Assembly (NCBI RefSeq): GCF_900184935.1
Contig: NZ_FXYE01000005.1
Location: forward strand, 51,938 to 115,937
From: Actibacterium lipolyticum
GTDB lineage: Bacteria; Pseudomonadota; Alphaproteobacteria; Rhodobacterales; Rhodobacteraceae
DNA: 64,000 nucleotides
Reading direction: 5' to 3'
In this document: positions 44,362 through 53,328 of the stretch, one piece after another
How positions within the stretch are numbered: position 1 is the first letter of the stretch
Layout: each line of letters opens with the position of its first letter
The notes under the pieces: generated by a model
Seen by the model: the letters and a program-made list of their open reading frames with translations, nothing else
Databases searched by the model: none
Told to the model about the DNA's origin: nothing
Program-made: the position numbers and the translations under genes

Positions 44362-44853
44362 ATGTCCCGCGAAGATGGCCCCGACAAATTGTCTTTGAAA
44401 GACCTGCCCGGCCATCTATTGCGGCGCTGTCACCAAATCTCTGTCGGGTTGTTTCTTGAAGAATGCGAGGCATTCGATCTGACCCCGCTTCAGTTCGCCG
44501 TGCTGCAAAATCTGATCAACGGCGGCCCGCAGGATCAGGTGACGCTGGCCGGGCGTTCCGCGCTGGACCGTACAACAATCGCCGTTGTCGTCAGCAAGCT
44601 AGAGGGGCGCGGCCTTGTCACGCGGGCGCAGTCGGAAAAGGACCGCCGTTCAAAGATCGTGTCGATCACGCCCAAAGGTCGCGCGCTGGCGCAATCCTGT
44701 GCGCCGGCGGTTCTGAAGGCGCAAACCCGAACCGTTGCCCCCCTGACCGATGAAGAGGCTGAAACGCTGATCACCTTGCTGCACAAACTGGCCGACGGAA
44801 ACAACGCCGCCAGCCGCGCGCCCTTCAAAGAGCGTAAGAAAGCCCCGGTTTAG
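44362..44853 (+). CDS. MarR-family regulator of the gentisate operon
   Basis: 163 residues with the MarR winged helix (LTPLQFAVLQNLINGG, then LDRTTIAVVVSKLEGRGLVTRAQSEKDRRSKIVSIT). As last gene of the gentisate operon, 10 bp after the isomerase gene, it most likely represses the operon until 3-hydroxybenzoate or gentisate binds. It ends 3 bp from the convergent IclR gene. Confidence 0.9.
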   Translation: MSREDGPDKLSLKDLPGHLLRRCHQISVGLFLEECEAFDLTPLQFAVLQNLINGGPQDQVTLAGRSALDRTTIAVVVSKLEGRGLVTRAQSEKDRRSKIVSITPKGRALAQSCAPAVLKAQTRTVAPLTDEEAETLITLLHKLADGNNAASRAPFKERKKAPV

Positions 44854-44856
44854 TCT

Positions 44857-45618
44857 CTAAAGCACCACGCGCGACAGCCCGGCCTGCACGCGCAACAACT
44901 CCTCCAGATACAGGGTCGCCAGTTCGCTGGCCTCTGCGTGAACTGCCGCCATGCCGGTGTTCAACGCCGCAACCGTTTGCCCATGCGCATTGCGGATCGG
45001 CACCGCGATGGACCGCAGGCCCAGTTCAACCTCTTGGTCGATAATCGCATAGCCATCGGCGCGCACCTGCGCGATGCGGGCCATCACGGCATCCGGGTCT
45101 GTCAGGCTAAGCGGCGTGCGCGGGGTCAGATCGCTGCGTTCGACGATGGCGCGGGCCTCGCCTTCGGGCAGGGCGGCCAACAGGACGCGCCCCATCGATG
45201 TGCAATGCGCTGGCAGCCGCGTGCCCGGCATCAACCCAATCGACATCACGCGCCGCTGCGCCGCCCGCGCGACATAGACAATTTCGGTTTCATCCAAGAT
45301 CGACGCTGACGCCGAATGGCCGATCCGGGCGGAAAGCTGATCCAACCACGGCTGCACGATCTGCGGCAACGGCAGCGCCGCCAGCGCCCCCATGCCCAAC
45401 CGCAGCACGCGCGGGGTCAGCGTGAAAAACTTGCCGTCGTAATCGGCATATCCCAAGCTGTTCAAAGTCAGCAAACATCGCCGCGCCGTGGCCCTGTCTA
45501 ACCCCGTTTTCGCGGCCACATCGGTGATCGACATTTTGGGCGTTTCCGCGCTGAACGCCTCAATAACGTTCAGCCCTTTTGCCAACGAGGCGATGAAATC
45601 TGTGGATCTGTTCGACAT
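44857..45618 (-). CDS. pcaR: IclR-family regulator (PcaR type)
   Basis: 253 residues from the ATG at 45618. N-terminal IclR helix-turn-helix (FIASLAKGLNVIEAFSAETPKMSITDVAAKTGLDRATARR) and effector domain (SIGLMPGTRLPAHCTSMGRVLLAAL). It is divergent from pcaIJF, the classic arrangement of PcaR/PcaU, which bind 3-oxoadipate or protocatechuate. The longer frame upstream runs through the operator region and is rejected. Confidence 0.9.
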   Translation of the reverse strand: MSNRSTDFIASLAKGLNVIEAFSAETPKMSITDVAAKTGLDRATARRCLLTLNSLGYADYDGKFFTLTPRVLRLGMGALAALPLPQIVQPWLDQLSARIGHSASASILDETEIVYVARAAQRRVMSIGLMPGTRLPAHCTSMGRVLLAALPEGEARAIVERSDLTPRTPLSLTDPDAVMARIAQVRADGYAIIDQEVELGLRSIAVPIRNAHGQTVAALNTGMAAVHAEASELATLYLEELLRVQAGLSRVVL

Positions 45619-45665
45619 GCGCACAGATGGATGCGCAATGTGAACAAATGTCAATATGCGCGCAG
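45617..45665. promoter_or_regulatory. Candidate IclR operator: three ATGCGC repeats
   Basis: The hexamer ATGCGC occurs at 45617, 45631 and 45656, all in the same orientation, in the intergenic region between the regulator and pcaI. Direct repeats of this kind are usual for IclR-family operators. The first repeat overlaps the regulator's own start codon. Confidence 0.5.
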
Positions 45666-45730
45666 AACCGCTTGCCGCACGGGCCGCTGCCTTTCTAAGT
45701 TCGCCCAAATTTGCAGACATGGAGAGCGCA

Positions 45731-46438
45731 ATGGACAAGACAATCGCCACGGTGGCGGATGCTGTCGCGGATATTCACGATGGCGCAACCGTCATGATCG
45801 GCGGCTTTGGCGGATCGGGTGCCCCGATTGAACTGATCCACGCGCTGATCGACAAGGGCCCCAAGAACCTGACCGTGATCAACAACAACGCGGGCAACGG
45901 CAAAATCGGCATCGGCGCGATGATCGACGCGGGCATGGTTGCCAAAATGGTGTGTTCCTTCCCACGTTCGTCCGACCCGCGGGCATTCACCGAACGCTAC
46001 CTTGACGGCAAGATCGAGCTAGAGCTGGTGCCCCAAGGCACCCTGGCCGAACGCATCCGTGCCGGTGGCGCAGGCATCCCGGCGTTTTACACGCCCACCA
46101 GCTTTGGCACCGAACTGGCCGAAGGCAAACCGATTGAGGTGTTCGAGGGGCGTTCATACGTTCAAGAACGCTGGCTCAAGGCCGACTTCGCCATTGTTAA
46201 GGGCGAACTGGGCGATCCGATGGGCAACCTGACCTATCGCCTTGCCGGGCGGAACTTTAACCCGCTGATGTGCATGGCCGCCAAACGCACCATCGCCCAA
46301 GTCAGCAAAATCGTTCAGCCGGGGGGCATCGACCCCGAACAGGTCATCACGCCGGGCATTTTTGTCGATGGCGTGGTCCAAGTGGCCAACCCCCAGCAAG
46401 AAGAAGCCCTGATCCGTGCCGGAGCGACCTACCCATGA
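45731..46438 (+). CDS. pcaI: 3-oxoadipate CoA-transferase subunit A
   Basis: 235 residues from the ATG at 45731, which has GGAGAG upstream; another ATG 12 bases earlier is less well placed. The class I CoA-transferase alpha signature is visible (GATVMIGGFGGSGAP, LTVINNNAGNGKIGIG). It transfers CoA from succinyl-CoA to 3-oxoadipate together with PcaJ. Its stop overlaps the pcaJ ATG. Confidence 0.95.
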   Translation: MDKTIATVADAVADIHDGATVMIGGFGGSGAPIELIHALIDKGPKNLTVINNNAGNGKIGIGAMIDAGMVAKMVCSFPRSSDPRAFTERYLDGKIELELVPQGTLAERIRAGGAGIPAFYTPTSFGTELAEGKPIEVFEGRSYVQERWLKADFAIVKGELGDPMGNLTYRLAGRNFNPLMCMAAKRTIAQVSKIVQPGGIDPEQVITPGIFVDGVVQVANPQQEEALIRAGATYP

Positions 46439-47112
46439 TTAACGACATCAAACTGACCAACGCCCAAATCGCATGGCGCGCCGCGCAAGACATCGAAGAT
46501 GGGGCCTATGTGAACCTTGGGATCGGCTTTCCCGAAATGGTCGCGCAATATCAGCCCGAAGGCCGCGAGGCGATCTTTCACACTGAAAACGGCGTTCTTG
46601 GCTTTGGCCAAGCCCCCGCCGAAGGCGACGAAGACTGGGATCTGATCAACGCCGGCAAAAAGGCGATCACCCTGAAACCCGGCGCGGCGTTTTTTCACCA
46701 CGCCGACAGTTTTGCCATGGTGCGCGGCGGCCATTTGGACGTTGCCATTCTGGGTGCCTATCAGATTGCGCAAAACGGCGATCTGGCGAATTGGCGCGTG
46801 GGCAACAAAGGTGTGCCCGCCGTTGGCGGCGCGATGGACCTTGTGCATGGCGCGGGCCGCGTGGCGGTGATCACCGATCACGTCACCAAAGACGGCAAGC
46901 CCAAGCTGGTGGCCGAATGTACCTTCCCGCTGACCGGCGTTGGCTGCGTGACCCGCGTTTACACCAGCCTTGCGGTTGTGGATATTCAAGACGGTCACTT
47001 TGTGCTGCGTGAAAAGCTGCCTCAGATCTCGCTCGAGGATTTGCAGGCCGTCACCGGTGCTGAACTGAAACTAGACGGCCCCGTGGCCGACCTTATCGTG
47101 CCGGAGCTTTAA
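46435..47112 (+). CDS. pcaJ: 3-oxoadipate CoA-transferase subunit B
   Basis: 225 residues from the ATG at 46435. The catalytic glutamate is E51 in HTENGVLGFG, the SENG/TENG motif of this family. Other motifs are VNLGIGFPEMVAQY and GGHLDVAILGAYQ. It forms the heteromer with PcaI. A longer in-frame reading begins inside pcaI and is rejected. Confidence 0.95.
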   Translation: MINDIKLTNAQIAWRAAQDIEDGAYVNLGIGFPEMVAQYQPEGREAIFHTENGVLGFGQAPAEGDEDWDLINAGKKAITLKPGAAFFHHADSFAMVRGGHLDVAILGAYQIAQNGDLANWRVGNKGVPAVGGAMDLVHGAGRVAVITDHVTKDGKPKLVAECTFPLTGVGCVTRVYTSLAVVDIQDGHFVLREKLPQISLEDLQAVTGAELKLDGPVADLIVPEL

Positions 47113-47114
47113 GA

Positions 47115-48317
47115 ATGCGTGACGTATATATCTGCGACTATATCCGCACCCCGATTGGCCGTTTCGGCGGCGGCTTGGCCCAAGTGCGCGCCGATGACCT
47201 TGGCGCGGTGCCGCTGAAGGCGCTGATGGCCAAGCACGACATCGACTGGGCTGATGTTGACGAGGTGATCTATGGCTGCGCCAACCAAGCGGGCGAAGAT
47301 AACCGTAACGTCGCCCGGATGTGCTCGCTTTTGGCGGGCCTTCCTGAAACCATCCCCGGCACCACGATGAACCGCCTGTGCGGTTCGGGCATGGATGCGA
47401 TCATCACCGCCGCCCGCGCCATTAAGGCGGGCGAGGCTGACCTGATGATCGCCGGCGGCGTCGAAAGCATGACCCGCGCGCCCTTCGTGATGCCCAAAGC
47501 CACCACCGCCTTTTCCCGCGCGAACGAGGTGTTCGACACCACCATCGGATGGCGCTTTGTCAACAAGCTGATGAAGGCGCAATACGGCGTGGATTCCATG
47601 CCTGAAACGGCCGAAAACGTCGCCGAAGACTTTAACATCAGCCGCGAAGATCAAGACGCCTTCGCCGTTCGTTCGCAGCAAAAAGCGGGCGCAGCGATGG
47701 AAAACGGGCGCTTGGCGAAAGAGATCACGCCCGTCACCATTCCACAGCGCAAGGGCGACCCAATCGTTGTGGACACCGACGAACACCCCCGCCCGACCAC
47801 CACCGTCGAAGCACTTGCCAAACTGCGCGCGCCATTCCGCGAAGGGGGCAGCGTGACGGCCGGGAACGCATCGGGCGTGAACGATGGCGCGGCGGCGTTG
47901 ATCCTTGCCACCGAAGAGGCCGCGAAACGCCACGGGCTGACCCCGCTGGTGCGCGTTCTGGGCGGCGCGACCGCCGGTGTTGCGCCACGCATCATGGGGT
48001 TCGGCCCGGCACCTGCCTCTAAAAAGCTGATGGCGCGGTTGGGTCTGACCCAAACCGACTTCGACGTGATCGAATTGAACGAGGCGTTCGCCTCTCAAGG
48101 TCTGGCCACCTTGCGTGACCTTGGCATCGCCGACGACGACCCGCGCGTAAACCCCAACGGCGGGGCCATCGCGCTTGGTCATCCGCTGGGCATGTCGGGC
48201 GCGCGCATCACTGGCACGGCTGCGTTTGAATTGCTGGAAACCGGCGGCAAGCGTTCGCTTTCGACCATGTGTATCGGCGTGGGTCAGGGCATCGCCCTGG
48301 CGCTGGAACGCGTATAA
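47115..48317 (+). CDS. pcaF: 3-oxoadipyl-CoA thiolase
   Basis: 400 residues. The acyl-accepting cysteine is C89 (NRLCGSGMDAI); the second site is GHPLGMSGARI and the C-terminal CIGVGQGIALALE. It splits 3-oxoadipyl-CoA to succinyl-CoA and acetyl-CoA and ends the ortho pathway. It lies 2 bp after pcaJ and is followed by a clear terminator. Confidence 0.95.
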   Translation: MRDVYICDYIRTPIGRFGGGLAQVRADDLGAVPLKALMAKHDIDWADVDEVIYGCANQAGEDNRNVARMCSLLAGLPETIPGTTMNRLCGSGMDAIITAARAIKAGEADLMIAGGVESMTRAPFVMPKATTAFSRANEVFDTTIGWRFVNKLMKAQYGVDSMPETAENVAEDFNISREDQDAFAVRSQQKAGAAMENGRLAKEITPVTIPQRKGDPIVVDTDEHPRPTTTVEALAKLRAPFREGGSVTAGNASGVNDGAAALILATEEAAKRHGLTPLVRVLGGATAGVAPRIMGFGPAPASKKLMARLGLTQTDFDVIELNEAFASQGLATLRDLGIADDDPRVNPNGGAIALGHPLGMSGARITGTAAFELLETGGKRSLSTMCIGVGQGIALALERV

Positions 48318-48325
48318 CAAACACC

Positions 48326-48356
48326 AAAGGCCGCCAGCATTGCTTGGCGGCCTTTT
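48326..48356 (+). terminator. Rho-independent terminator of pcaIJF
   Basis: The stem AAAGGCCGCCA with TGGCGGCCTTT encloses a short loop and is followed by T, 9 bp after the pcaF stop. Confidence 0.9.
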
Positions 48357-48413
48357 CCGTTTCCGCCCATAAGTATTGGCTATAGTGTCCCCCCTTGATC
48401 GGAGGATTCGGGC

Positions 48414-49577
48414 ATGAAATGGAACATCAGGCACCTGCGTGTGTTTCTGGCCGTTACGCGCCATTCTTCGGTGTCACGGGCCGCGGATGAATGCCACCTG
48501 TCCCAGCCCGCCGTCACCCAAGCCATCGCCAAACTTGAACGCGCCTTTGCCCTGCCGCTGTTTCAGCACATGACGCAGGGTTTGTTCGTGACCCCCGCCG
48601 GGGAAACGCTGGCGCTTAGGGTTGAACGCGCCCTTGCGCGGATTGATACCGCCACCGCGCCGATTGCGCCGCGCCTGTCCTCCACCGCGACGACATCGCA
48701 GTTGGAGGCGCTGATCGCCGTGCGCGAGCTTGAAAATTTCAGCCTTGCCGCCCGCCACCTTGGCCTTGCGCAGCCCACCGTTCACCGCGCCGTATCGCAG
48801 TTAGAGTCAGAGGCGCAAAAGCCGCTTTTCAAACGCTCGGCCTATGGCCTGCGGGCCACGCGGGCCTGTCAGGCGCTTGCCGATGCCGCGCAACTTGCCT
48901 TTGCCGAATTGGATCAAGCCGTGATGGAGCTGGCCGAACTGGCCGGGCGCGAAGTCGGGCAGATCGTCGTTGGCGCCCTGCCCCTGTCGCGCGCCTATAT
49001 CCTGTCGTCCGCGATTATCGAATTTCGCAAGACCCGCCCCAACCTGCTGATCCGCGTGGACGAAGGCCCCTATAGCGAACTGCTATCCGGCCTGCGCCGC
49101 GGAGAGGTGGACATGTTGATCGGCGCGTTGCGCGACCCGGTGCCGATTGACGACGTCACACAGACCGAATTGTTCACCGACGATCTGATCCTTGTCGCCG
49201 GGCCAGATCATCCTTTGGTGGGCAAGCCCGCGATAACGTTGGAAGAAATGGCCGCCTTTCCATGGGTCGTTGCGCGCAATGGCACGCCGACGCGGATGTT
49301 GTTCGATAAACTGTTCGATCCCGCCGAAACCCAGGTGTCATTGGTCGAAACCGGGTCGATGATCCTGATGCGTCAGTTGCTAAGGCAAAGCAACCACCTT
49401 GGCTGCATCTCTAGGCTGCAAGCCGCAGCCGAGGTTGATATGGGCCTGATGGTGCCGCTGGACTTTGACCTGACGCTAACCCGCCGCCCCATCGGGCTGA
49501 CCACCCGCGTCGGGTGGATTCCAACGCGCGGCCAACTTGCGCTGATCGACAAAATCAGCCAAGCCGCCGCCGAATAG
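48414..49577 (+). CDS. LysR-type regulator with two DNA-binding domains
   Basis: 387 residues, about 85 more than usual for LysR. Two successive LysR-type winged helices are visible. The first is at residues about 4-64 (RHLRVFLAVTRHSSVSRAA, LSQPAVTQAIAKLERAF, LFVTPAGE). The second is at about 95-155 (LEALIAVRELENFSLAARHLG, AQPTVHRAVSQLESEAQKPL). A normal effector domain follows (GQIVVGALPLSRAYIL). It probably controls the TRAP genes 142 bp downstream on the same strand. Its binding geometry should be unusual. Confidence 0.88.
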   Translation: MKWNIRHLRVFLAVTRHSSVSRAADECHLSQPAVTQAIAKLERAFALPLFQHMTQGLFVTPAGETLALRVERALARIDTATAPIAPRLSSTATTSQLEALIAVRELENFSLAARHLGLAQPTVHRAVSQLESEAQKPLFKRSAYGLRATRACQALADAAQLAFAELDQAVMELAELAGREVGQIVVGALPLSRAYILSSAIIEFRKTRPNLLIRVDEGPYSELLSGLRRGEVDMLIGALRDPVPIDDVTQTELFTDDLILVAGPDHPLVGKPAITLEEMAAFPWVVARNGTPTRMLFDKLFDPAETQVSLVETGSMILMRQLLRQSNHLGCISRLQAAAEVDMGLMVPLDFDLTLTRRPIGLTTRVGWIPTRGQLALIDKISQAAAE

Positions 49578-49580
49578 CCA

Positions 49581-49608
49581 AATCGTTATAGCAAAAATTA
49601 ATACGATT
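49581..49608. promoter_or_regulatory. Inverted repeat upstream of the second TRAP operon
   Basis: AATCGT (49581-49586) and ACGATT (49603-49608) form an exact inverted repeat separated by 16 AT-rich bases, between the tandem-HTH regulator and the TRAP receptor gene. It is a candidate binding site for that regulator. Confidence 0.4.
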
Positions 49609-49718
49609 GTGCTCCGTTCCAAATAGCTGAATCCGATAGACTAAGGCACTTCTCTGCGCACAGCGGCGCGCCGGGCCACACCCCCGGCACGCCGCCTTTG
49701 CGACATCGGAGGAGCAAT

Positions 49719-50708
49719 ATGTCCATCACCAAAATCATCACCGGCGCAGCCGTCGCGCTTGGTCTTAGCATCGGGTCTGCCACCGCGACCGAGCTGAAAT
49801 TCGCGAACTTCTTGCCAGCCGGCCACCCCTATGTGGGCGGCGCGTTTCAGCCCTTTGTTGACATGGTTGCCGAAAAGACAGGCGGCGATCTGACCGTACG
49901 GCTTTATTCCGGCGGTGAACTTGGCCCCGGCCCCGTCGAACAATACGCGCGCGCCGTCGATGGCGTTGCGGATTTCGCGATTGGCCTGCCCGGCTATACC
50001 GCGTCCAACTTTCCGCGCACGTTGGTTTCGGAACTGCCCGGCGTTCTGGACGAAGCGACAGGCACGCAAACCCTGTGGGACAACATTGACCTGCTTAGCG
50101 ATGAATACCGCCGGGTTCAGCTGGTGGCGCTTTGGTCCAACGCATCCAACCTTCTTTATATGCGCGACAAACCCGTGCGCACGCTTGACGACATCAAGGG
50201 CCTGAAGATCCGCGTGCCATCGCGCAACGCTGGCCTGATCGTCGAAGCATGGGGCGCAACGCCCGTGTCGATGCCCGTTCCCGAAATCTATAACGGTATG
50301 CAGACCGGCGTGATTGACGGCGCGATGATCGACGGCACGGCCACCAACGCCTTCAAGCTGGGCGAGGTGTCGAATTTCCTGACTGTGGGTCTGGATACTA
50401 CGATTTCGCCCTTCTTCATCGTGATGAACCGCGACAGCTTTAAGTCTTTGTCGGCTGACGAACAAACCGCCGTTCTGGACGCTGGCCGAGCGGCCTCCCT
50501 GTTGGCCAACGAAACTCAGCTGGCCGTTGCCGCATCCGGCATCGAAGCCTTCGCCAAGCTTGACGGCCGCGAGGTGATCACCCCCGCCGCAGACGACATC
50601 GCCGCGTTCAACGCGCTGGCCGCATCGGTTGTGCCCACCGTCACCGCCCAGCTAGAGGCCGAAGGCATTCCAGCCACGGCCATCATCGACGCGCTGCAAG
50701 GTAAATAA
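49719..50708 (+). CDS. dctP: TRAP transporter substrate-binding protein (DctP type)
   Basis: 329 residues from the ATG at 49719 with the ribosome-binding site GGAGGAG. A Sec signal peptide ends near ATA-TE. The DctP fold has GDLTVRLYSGGELGPG and LKIRVPSRNAGLIVEAWGATPVSMPVPEIYNGMQTGVIDG, where R in KIRVP is the expected carboxylate anchor. The substrate is unknown. It belongs to a different branch from the receptor at 31096-32136. Confidence 0.92.
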   Translation: MSITKIITGAAVALGLSIGSATATELKFANFLPAGHPYVGGAFQPFVDMVAEKTGGDLTVRLYSGGELGPGPVEQYARAVDGVADFAIGLPGYTASNFPRTLVSELPGVLDEATGTQTLWDNIDLLSDEYRRVQLVALWSNASNLLYMRDKPVRTLDDIKGLKIRVPSRNAGLIVEAWGATPVSMPVPEIYNGMQTGVIDGAMIDGTATNAFKLGEVSNFLTVGLDTTISPFFIVMNRDSFKSLSADEQTAVLDAGRAASLLANETQLAVAASGIEAFAKLDGREVITPAADDIAAFNALAASVVPTVTAQLEAEGIPATAIIDALQGK

Positions 50709-50711
50709 GAA

Positions 50712-51221
50712 GTGGCGGCGTTTACCAAAAAGACCTGGCTGGAAAAGACCGGCCAGGTCACCACCGCTTTAGGGGCCATCGCCGGGGTTTGCCTGTTGGC
50801 GATGGTCACAATCATCTTCGTCGCGGTGATTGCGCGCTATGTCTTCGGCCATGCCATTCTGGGCGTGAACGAGGTCGTCCAGCTTGCCGCCGTCGCGCTT
50901 GTCATGTTGTCCCTGCCCTATTGCACTCAGGCGCAGGAACACGTGCGCGTCGATATCTTTGACCGGGTTCTTGGCCGCCGGGGGCGTTTGTTCGGCGATC
51001 TGCTGTCGCGCACCCTTTCGATCATCGCACTTTCGGTGCTGGTGAAGCGATCTTGGGGCAAGGTGTTGGATGCCATCGAATATGGCGATGCGACCAACAT
51101 GCTGTCCCTGCCGCTTTGGCCGTTTTTCGCGCTGATCGTTCTGGGGATGTCGCTGTGCATCCTTGTGTTCGCGCTTCAGATGATCGCGCTTGTAATCACC
51201 CGCGGAAGAGAGGCGGCATGA
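50712..51221 (+). CDS. dctQ: TRAP transporter small permease (DctQ type)
   Basis: 169 residues from a GTG at 50712, three bases after the dctP stop. Four membrane helices; the family core reads VALVMLSLPYCTQAQEHVRVDIFD. It couples to dctM by a 4-base overlap. Confidence 0.9.
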   Translation: MAAFTKKTWLEKTGQVTTALGAIAGVCLLAMVTIIFVAVIARYVFGHAILGVNEVVQLAAVALVMLSLPYCTQAQEHVRVDIFDRVLGRRGRLFGDLLSRTLSIIALSVLVKRSWGKVLDAIEYGDATNMLSLPLWPFFALIVLGMSLCILVFALQMIALVITRGREAA

Positions 51222-52522
51222 CTGACCTGACAATCGGAATTCTGGGTCTGGCCTGCATGTTCGGCCTGATGATCCTGCGCACCCCGGTGGCGTTTGCCAT
51301 GCTGTTGGTGGGCTTCTTTGGCATCTGGGTGCTGGACGGCGTGAACCGCGCCGGGGCCGTCATGATGACCGAAACCTATTCGTCGATCAGCAACTACAAC
51401 CTGATCGTGGTGCCCATGTTCGTGCTGCTGGGCAACATCGCGTCAGAAGCGGGCTTTAGCCGCAGCTTGTATGACGCGGCCTATGCCTGGGTCGGGCGGT
51501 TTCGCGGCGGTTTGGCGACGGCATCCGTGATGGGCTGCGCGGCGTTTTCGGCTGTATCAGGGTCGTCTGTGGCCACGGCTGTGACCATCGGACGGGTCGC
51601 TTTGCCCGAAATGCGCAGGCTTGGATATGGCGACAGCCTGTCCACCGGGTCCATCGCGGCGGGGGGCACGTTGGGCTTTTTGATCCCGCCCTCAACCGGG
51701 TTCGTGATCTATGCCATCCTGACGGAAGAAAGCATCGGGCGCCTGTTCATGGCCGGTATCCTGCCGGGCATTTTGATGATGGCGCTGTTTATCGGCGCGA
51801 TCTGGCTGGTCACGCTGCGCAACCCTGCGCTTGGCCCCAAAGGCGACCCTGCACCACTGGCAGATCGGATTAAACTGTTCGGCAAGGCCACGCCTCTTCT
51901 GGCGGTGATTTTTCTGTCAATCGGCGGCATCTATGCCGGTATCTTCACCCCGGTCGAGGCATCGGGGATCGGCGCAGGCCTTGTGATCCTGATTGCGCTG
52001 GCAACACGGGCGATGAACCGCGCGGGTTATGCCAAGGCGATTATGGATACGGTCCGCACCTCGGCGATGCTGTATATGATCGTGATTGGGGCGAACGTGC
52101 TGAACCCGTTCCTTGCGCTAACGGATATTACGGTGGCCCTAAGCGAAGGGATGGCCGCGATGGGGCTGGGCAGATACGGCACGCTGGTGCTGATCCTGCT
52201 TAGCTATGTGGTGTTGGGGATGTTCCTTGACGGGCTGGCGATGCTGGTTGTCACGATCCCGATCTATTACCCGATCATCCTTGGCCTTGGGTTTGACCCC
52301 ATCTGGTTTGGCGTGATCGCGGTAATCGTCATCGAAATGGGTATGATTACCCCGCCCGTAGGGCTGAACGTGTTCGTCGTGAAAGGCGTGGCCAAAGACG
52401 TGCCGATGAAAACGATCTTTGCCGGGGTGTTTCCATTCCTTGCGGCGATGATCGTGTGTCTTGTGCTGATTATCCTGTTTCCGCAGATCGCGCTTCTCAT
52501 TCCAAACTCTATGTTTGGGTAA
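51218..52522 (+). CDS. dctM: TRAP transporter large permease (DctM type)
   Basis: 434 residues from the ATG at 51218. About 12 membrane helices and DctM motifs (LRTPVAFAMLLVGFFG, AAGGTLGFLIPPSTGFVIYAILTEESIG, EMGMITPPVGLNVFVVKG). It is the sodium-coupled channel of the second TRAP system. It ends 15 bp from the convergent TauE-like gene. Confidence 0.93.
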   Translation: MTDLTIGILGLACMFGLMILRTPVAFAMLLVGFFGIWVLDGVNRAGAVMMTETYSSISNYNLIVVPMFVLLGNIASEAGFSRSLYDAAYAWVGRFRGGLATASVMGCAAFSAVSGSSVATAVTIGRVALPEMRRLGYGDSLSTGSIAAGGTLGFLIPPSTGFVIYAILTEESIGRLFMAGILPGILMMALFIGAIWLVTLRNPALGPKGDPAPLADRIKLFGKATPLLAVIFLSIGGIYAGIFTPVEASGIGAGLVILIALATRAMNRAGYAKAIMDTVRTSAMLYMIVIGANVLNPFLALTDITVALSEGMAAMGLGRYGTLVLILLSYVVLGMFLDGLAMLVVTIPIYYPIILGLGFDPIWFGVIAVIVIEMGMITPPVGLNVFVVKGVAKDVPMKTIFAGVFPFLAAMIVCLVLIILFPQIALLIPNSMFG

Positions 52523-52537
52523 ACCTGTGGCGCGCGC

Positions 52538-53305
52538 TTATATCAGGGCGCGCGCCCCGGCCCAGATCAGCCGAAGGGAGATCAGGATCAAAATCACATC
52601 AAGCGCGCGTTTAAAGCCATGATCGCTGATCCGCATCAACAACATGCGCCCGGTCAGCGTGCCCACGACCCCGCAAACGATCATCATCAGGATGAAGCCA
52701 AGCCAAGGCCCGAACGCAAAACCCAGCGTGCCAAAGGCGATGGTTTTCAGCACATGTTGCAGCGTCATCAGCACCGCATGGGTGGCCACATGTTCCTGCC
52801 GGGGCAGGTTCAGCGACTTGGTGAAATTGGCGACAAAAACACCCGTCGCGCCAAAGAACATCGTCAGAAAGCTGGACAAACCACCGGTGATCAGCGGCAG
52901 GCGCGACAGCCAAACAGGCGGGCGCATCAGGACGCTCCAGATTACGAAACAGCCAACGCCGATCTGAACGAAGGCGGGCGGCAGGTTCACCACCAACACC
53001 CCGCCAACCGCCACCCCAAGGACCGACCCAACGGCGAAGGCCGCCAAGGGTGGCCAATGCACATGCCGGATCAGCACACCGGCGCGAAACACGTTCGATC
53101 CGAACTGAATGACCCCATGCACCGGAATAAGCGCGGCGGGCGGTATCAAACTGGCCATGATCGCCAGCAGTATTGCACCGCCCCCAATGCCAAGCGCGAC
53201 GGTGATGAACGACGACGCAAAGCTGACCAGCGCCAGCGTGACCGCGACCGCCGGTTCAAGACCGTTAAAGAAGAAATGGGCGGCTGTGGTGCTAAGCTCT
53301 GACAT
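52538..53305 (-). CDS. TauE/SafE-family membrane exporter
   Basis: 255 residues with about eight membrane helices. The duplicated TauE fold shows as ALGIGGGAILLAIMASLIPPAALIPVHGVIQFGSNVFRA and its echo FFGATGVFVANF-HAVLMTLQHVLK (only parts quoted). Members export sulfite, sulfoacetate or other organic anions. It is divergent from the RraA-like gene with only 23 bp between the starts. A longer frame reaches upstream into that gene and is rejected. Confidence 0.85.
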   Translation of the reverse strand: MSELSTTAAHFFFNGLEPAVAVTLALVSFASSFITVALGIGGGAILLAIMASLIPPAALIPVHGVIQFGSNVFRAGVLIRHVHWPPLAAFAVGSVLGVAVGGVLVVNLPPAFVQIGVGCFVIWSVLMRPPVWLSRLPLITGGLSSFLTMFFGATGVFVANFTKSLNLPRQEHVATHAVLMTLQHVLKTIAFGTLGFAFGPWLGFILMMIVCGVVGTLTGRMLLMRISDHGFKRALDVILILISLRLIWAGARALI

Positions 53306-53328
53306 GATACCTGTTGAAGGAGGATAAG

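Noticed and set aside
47109..48464. Long antisense open frame of 451 codons opposite pcaF
   Set aside because: It mirrors pcaF codon structure, has no ribosome-binding site or family motif; GC-rich codon bias leaves long open antisense frames throughout the window.
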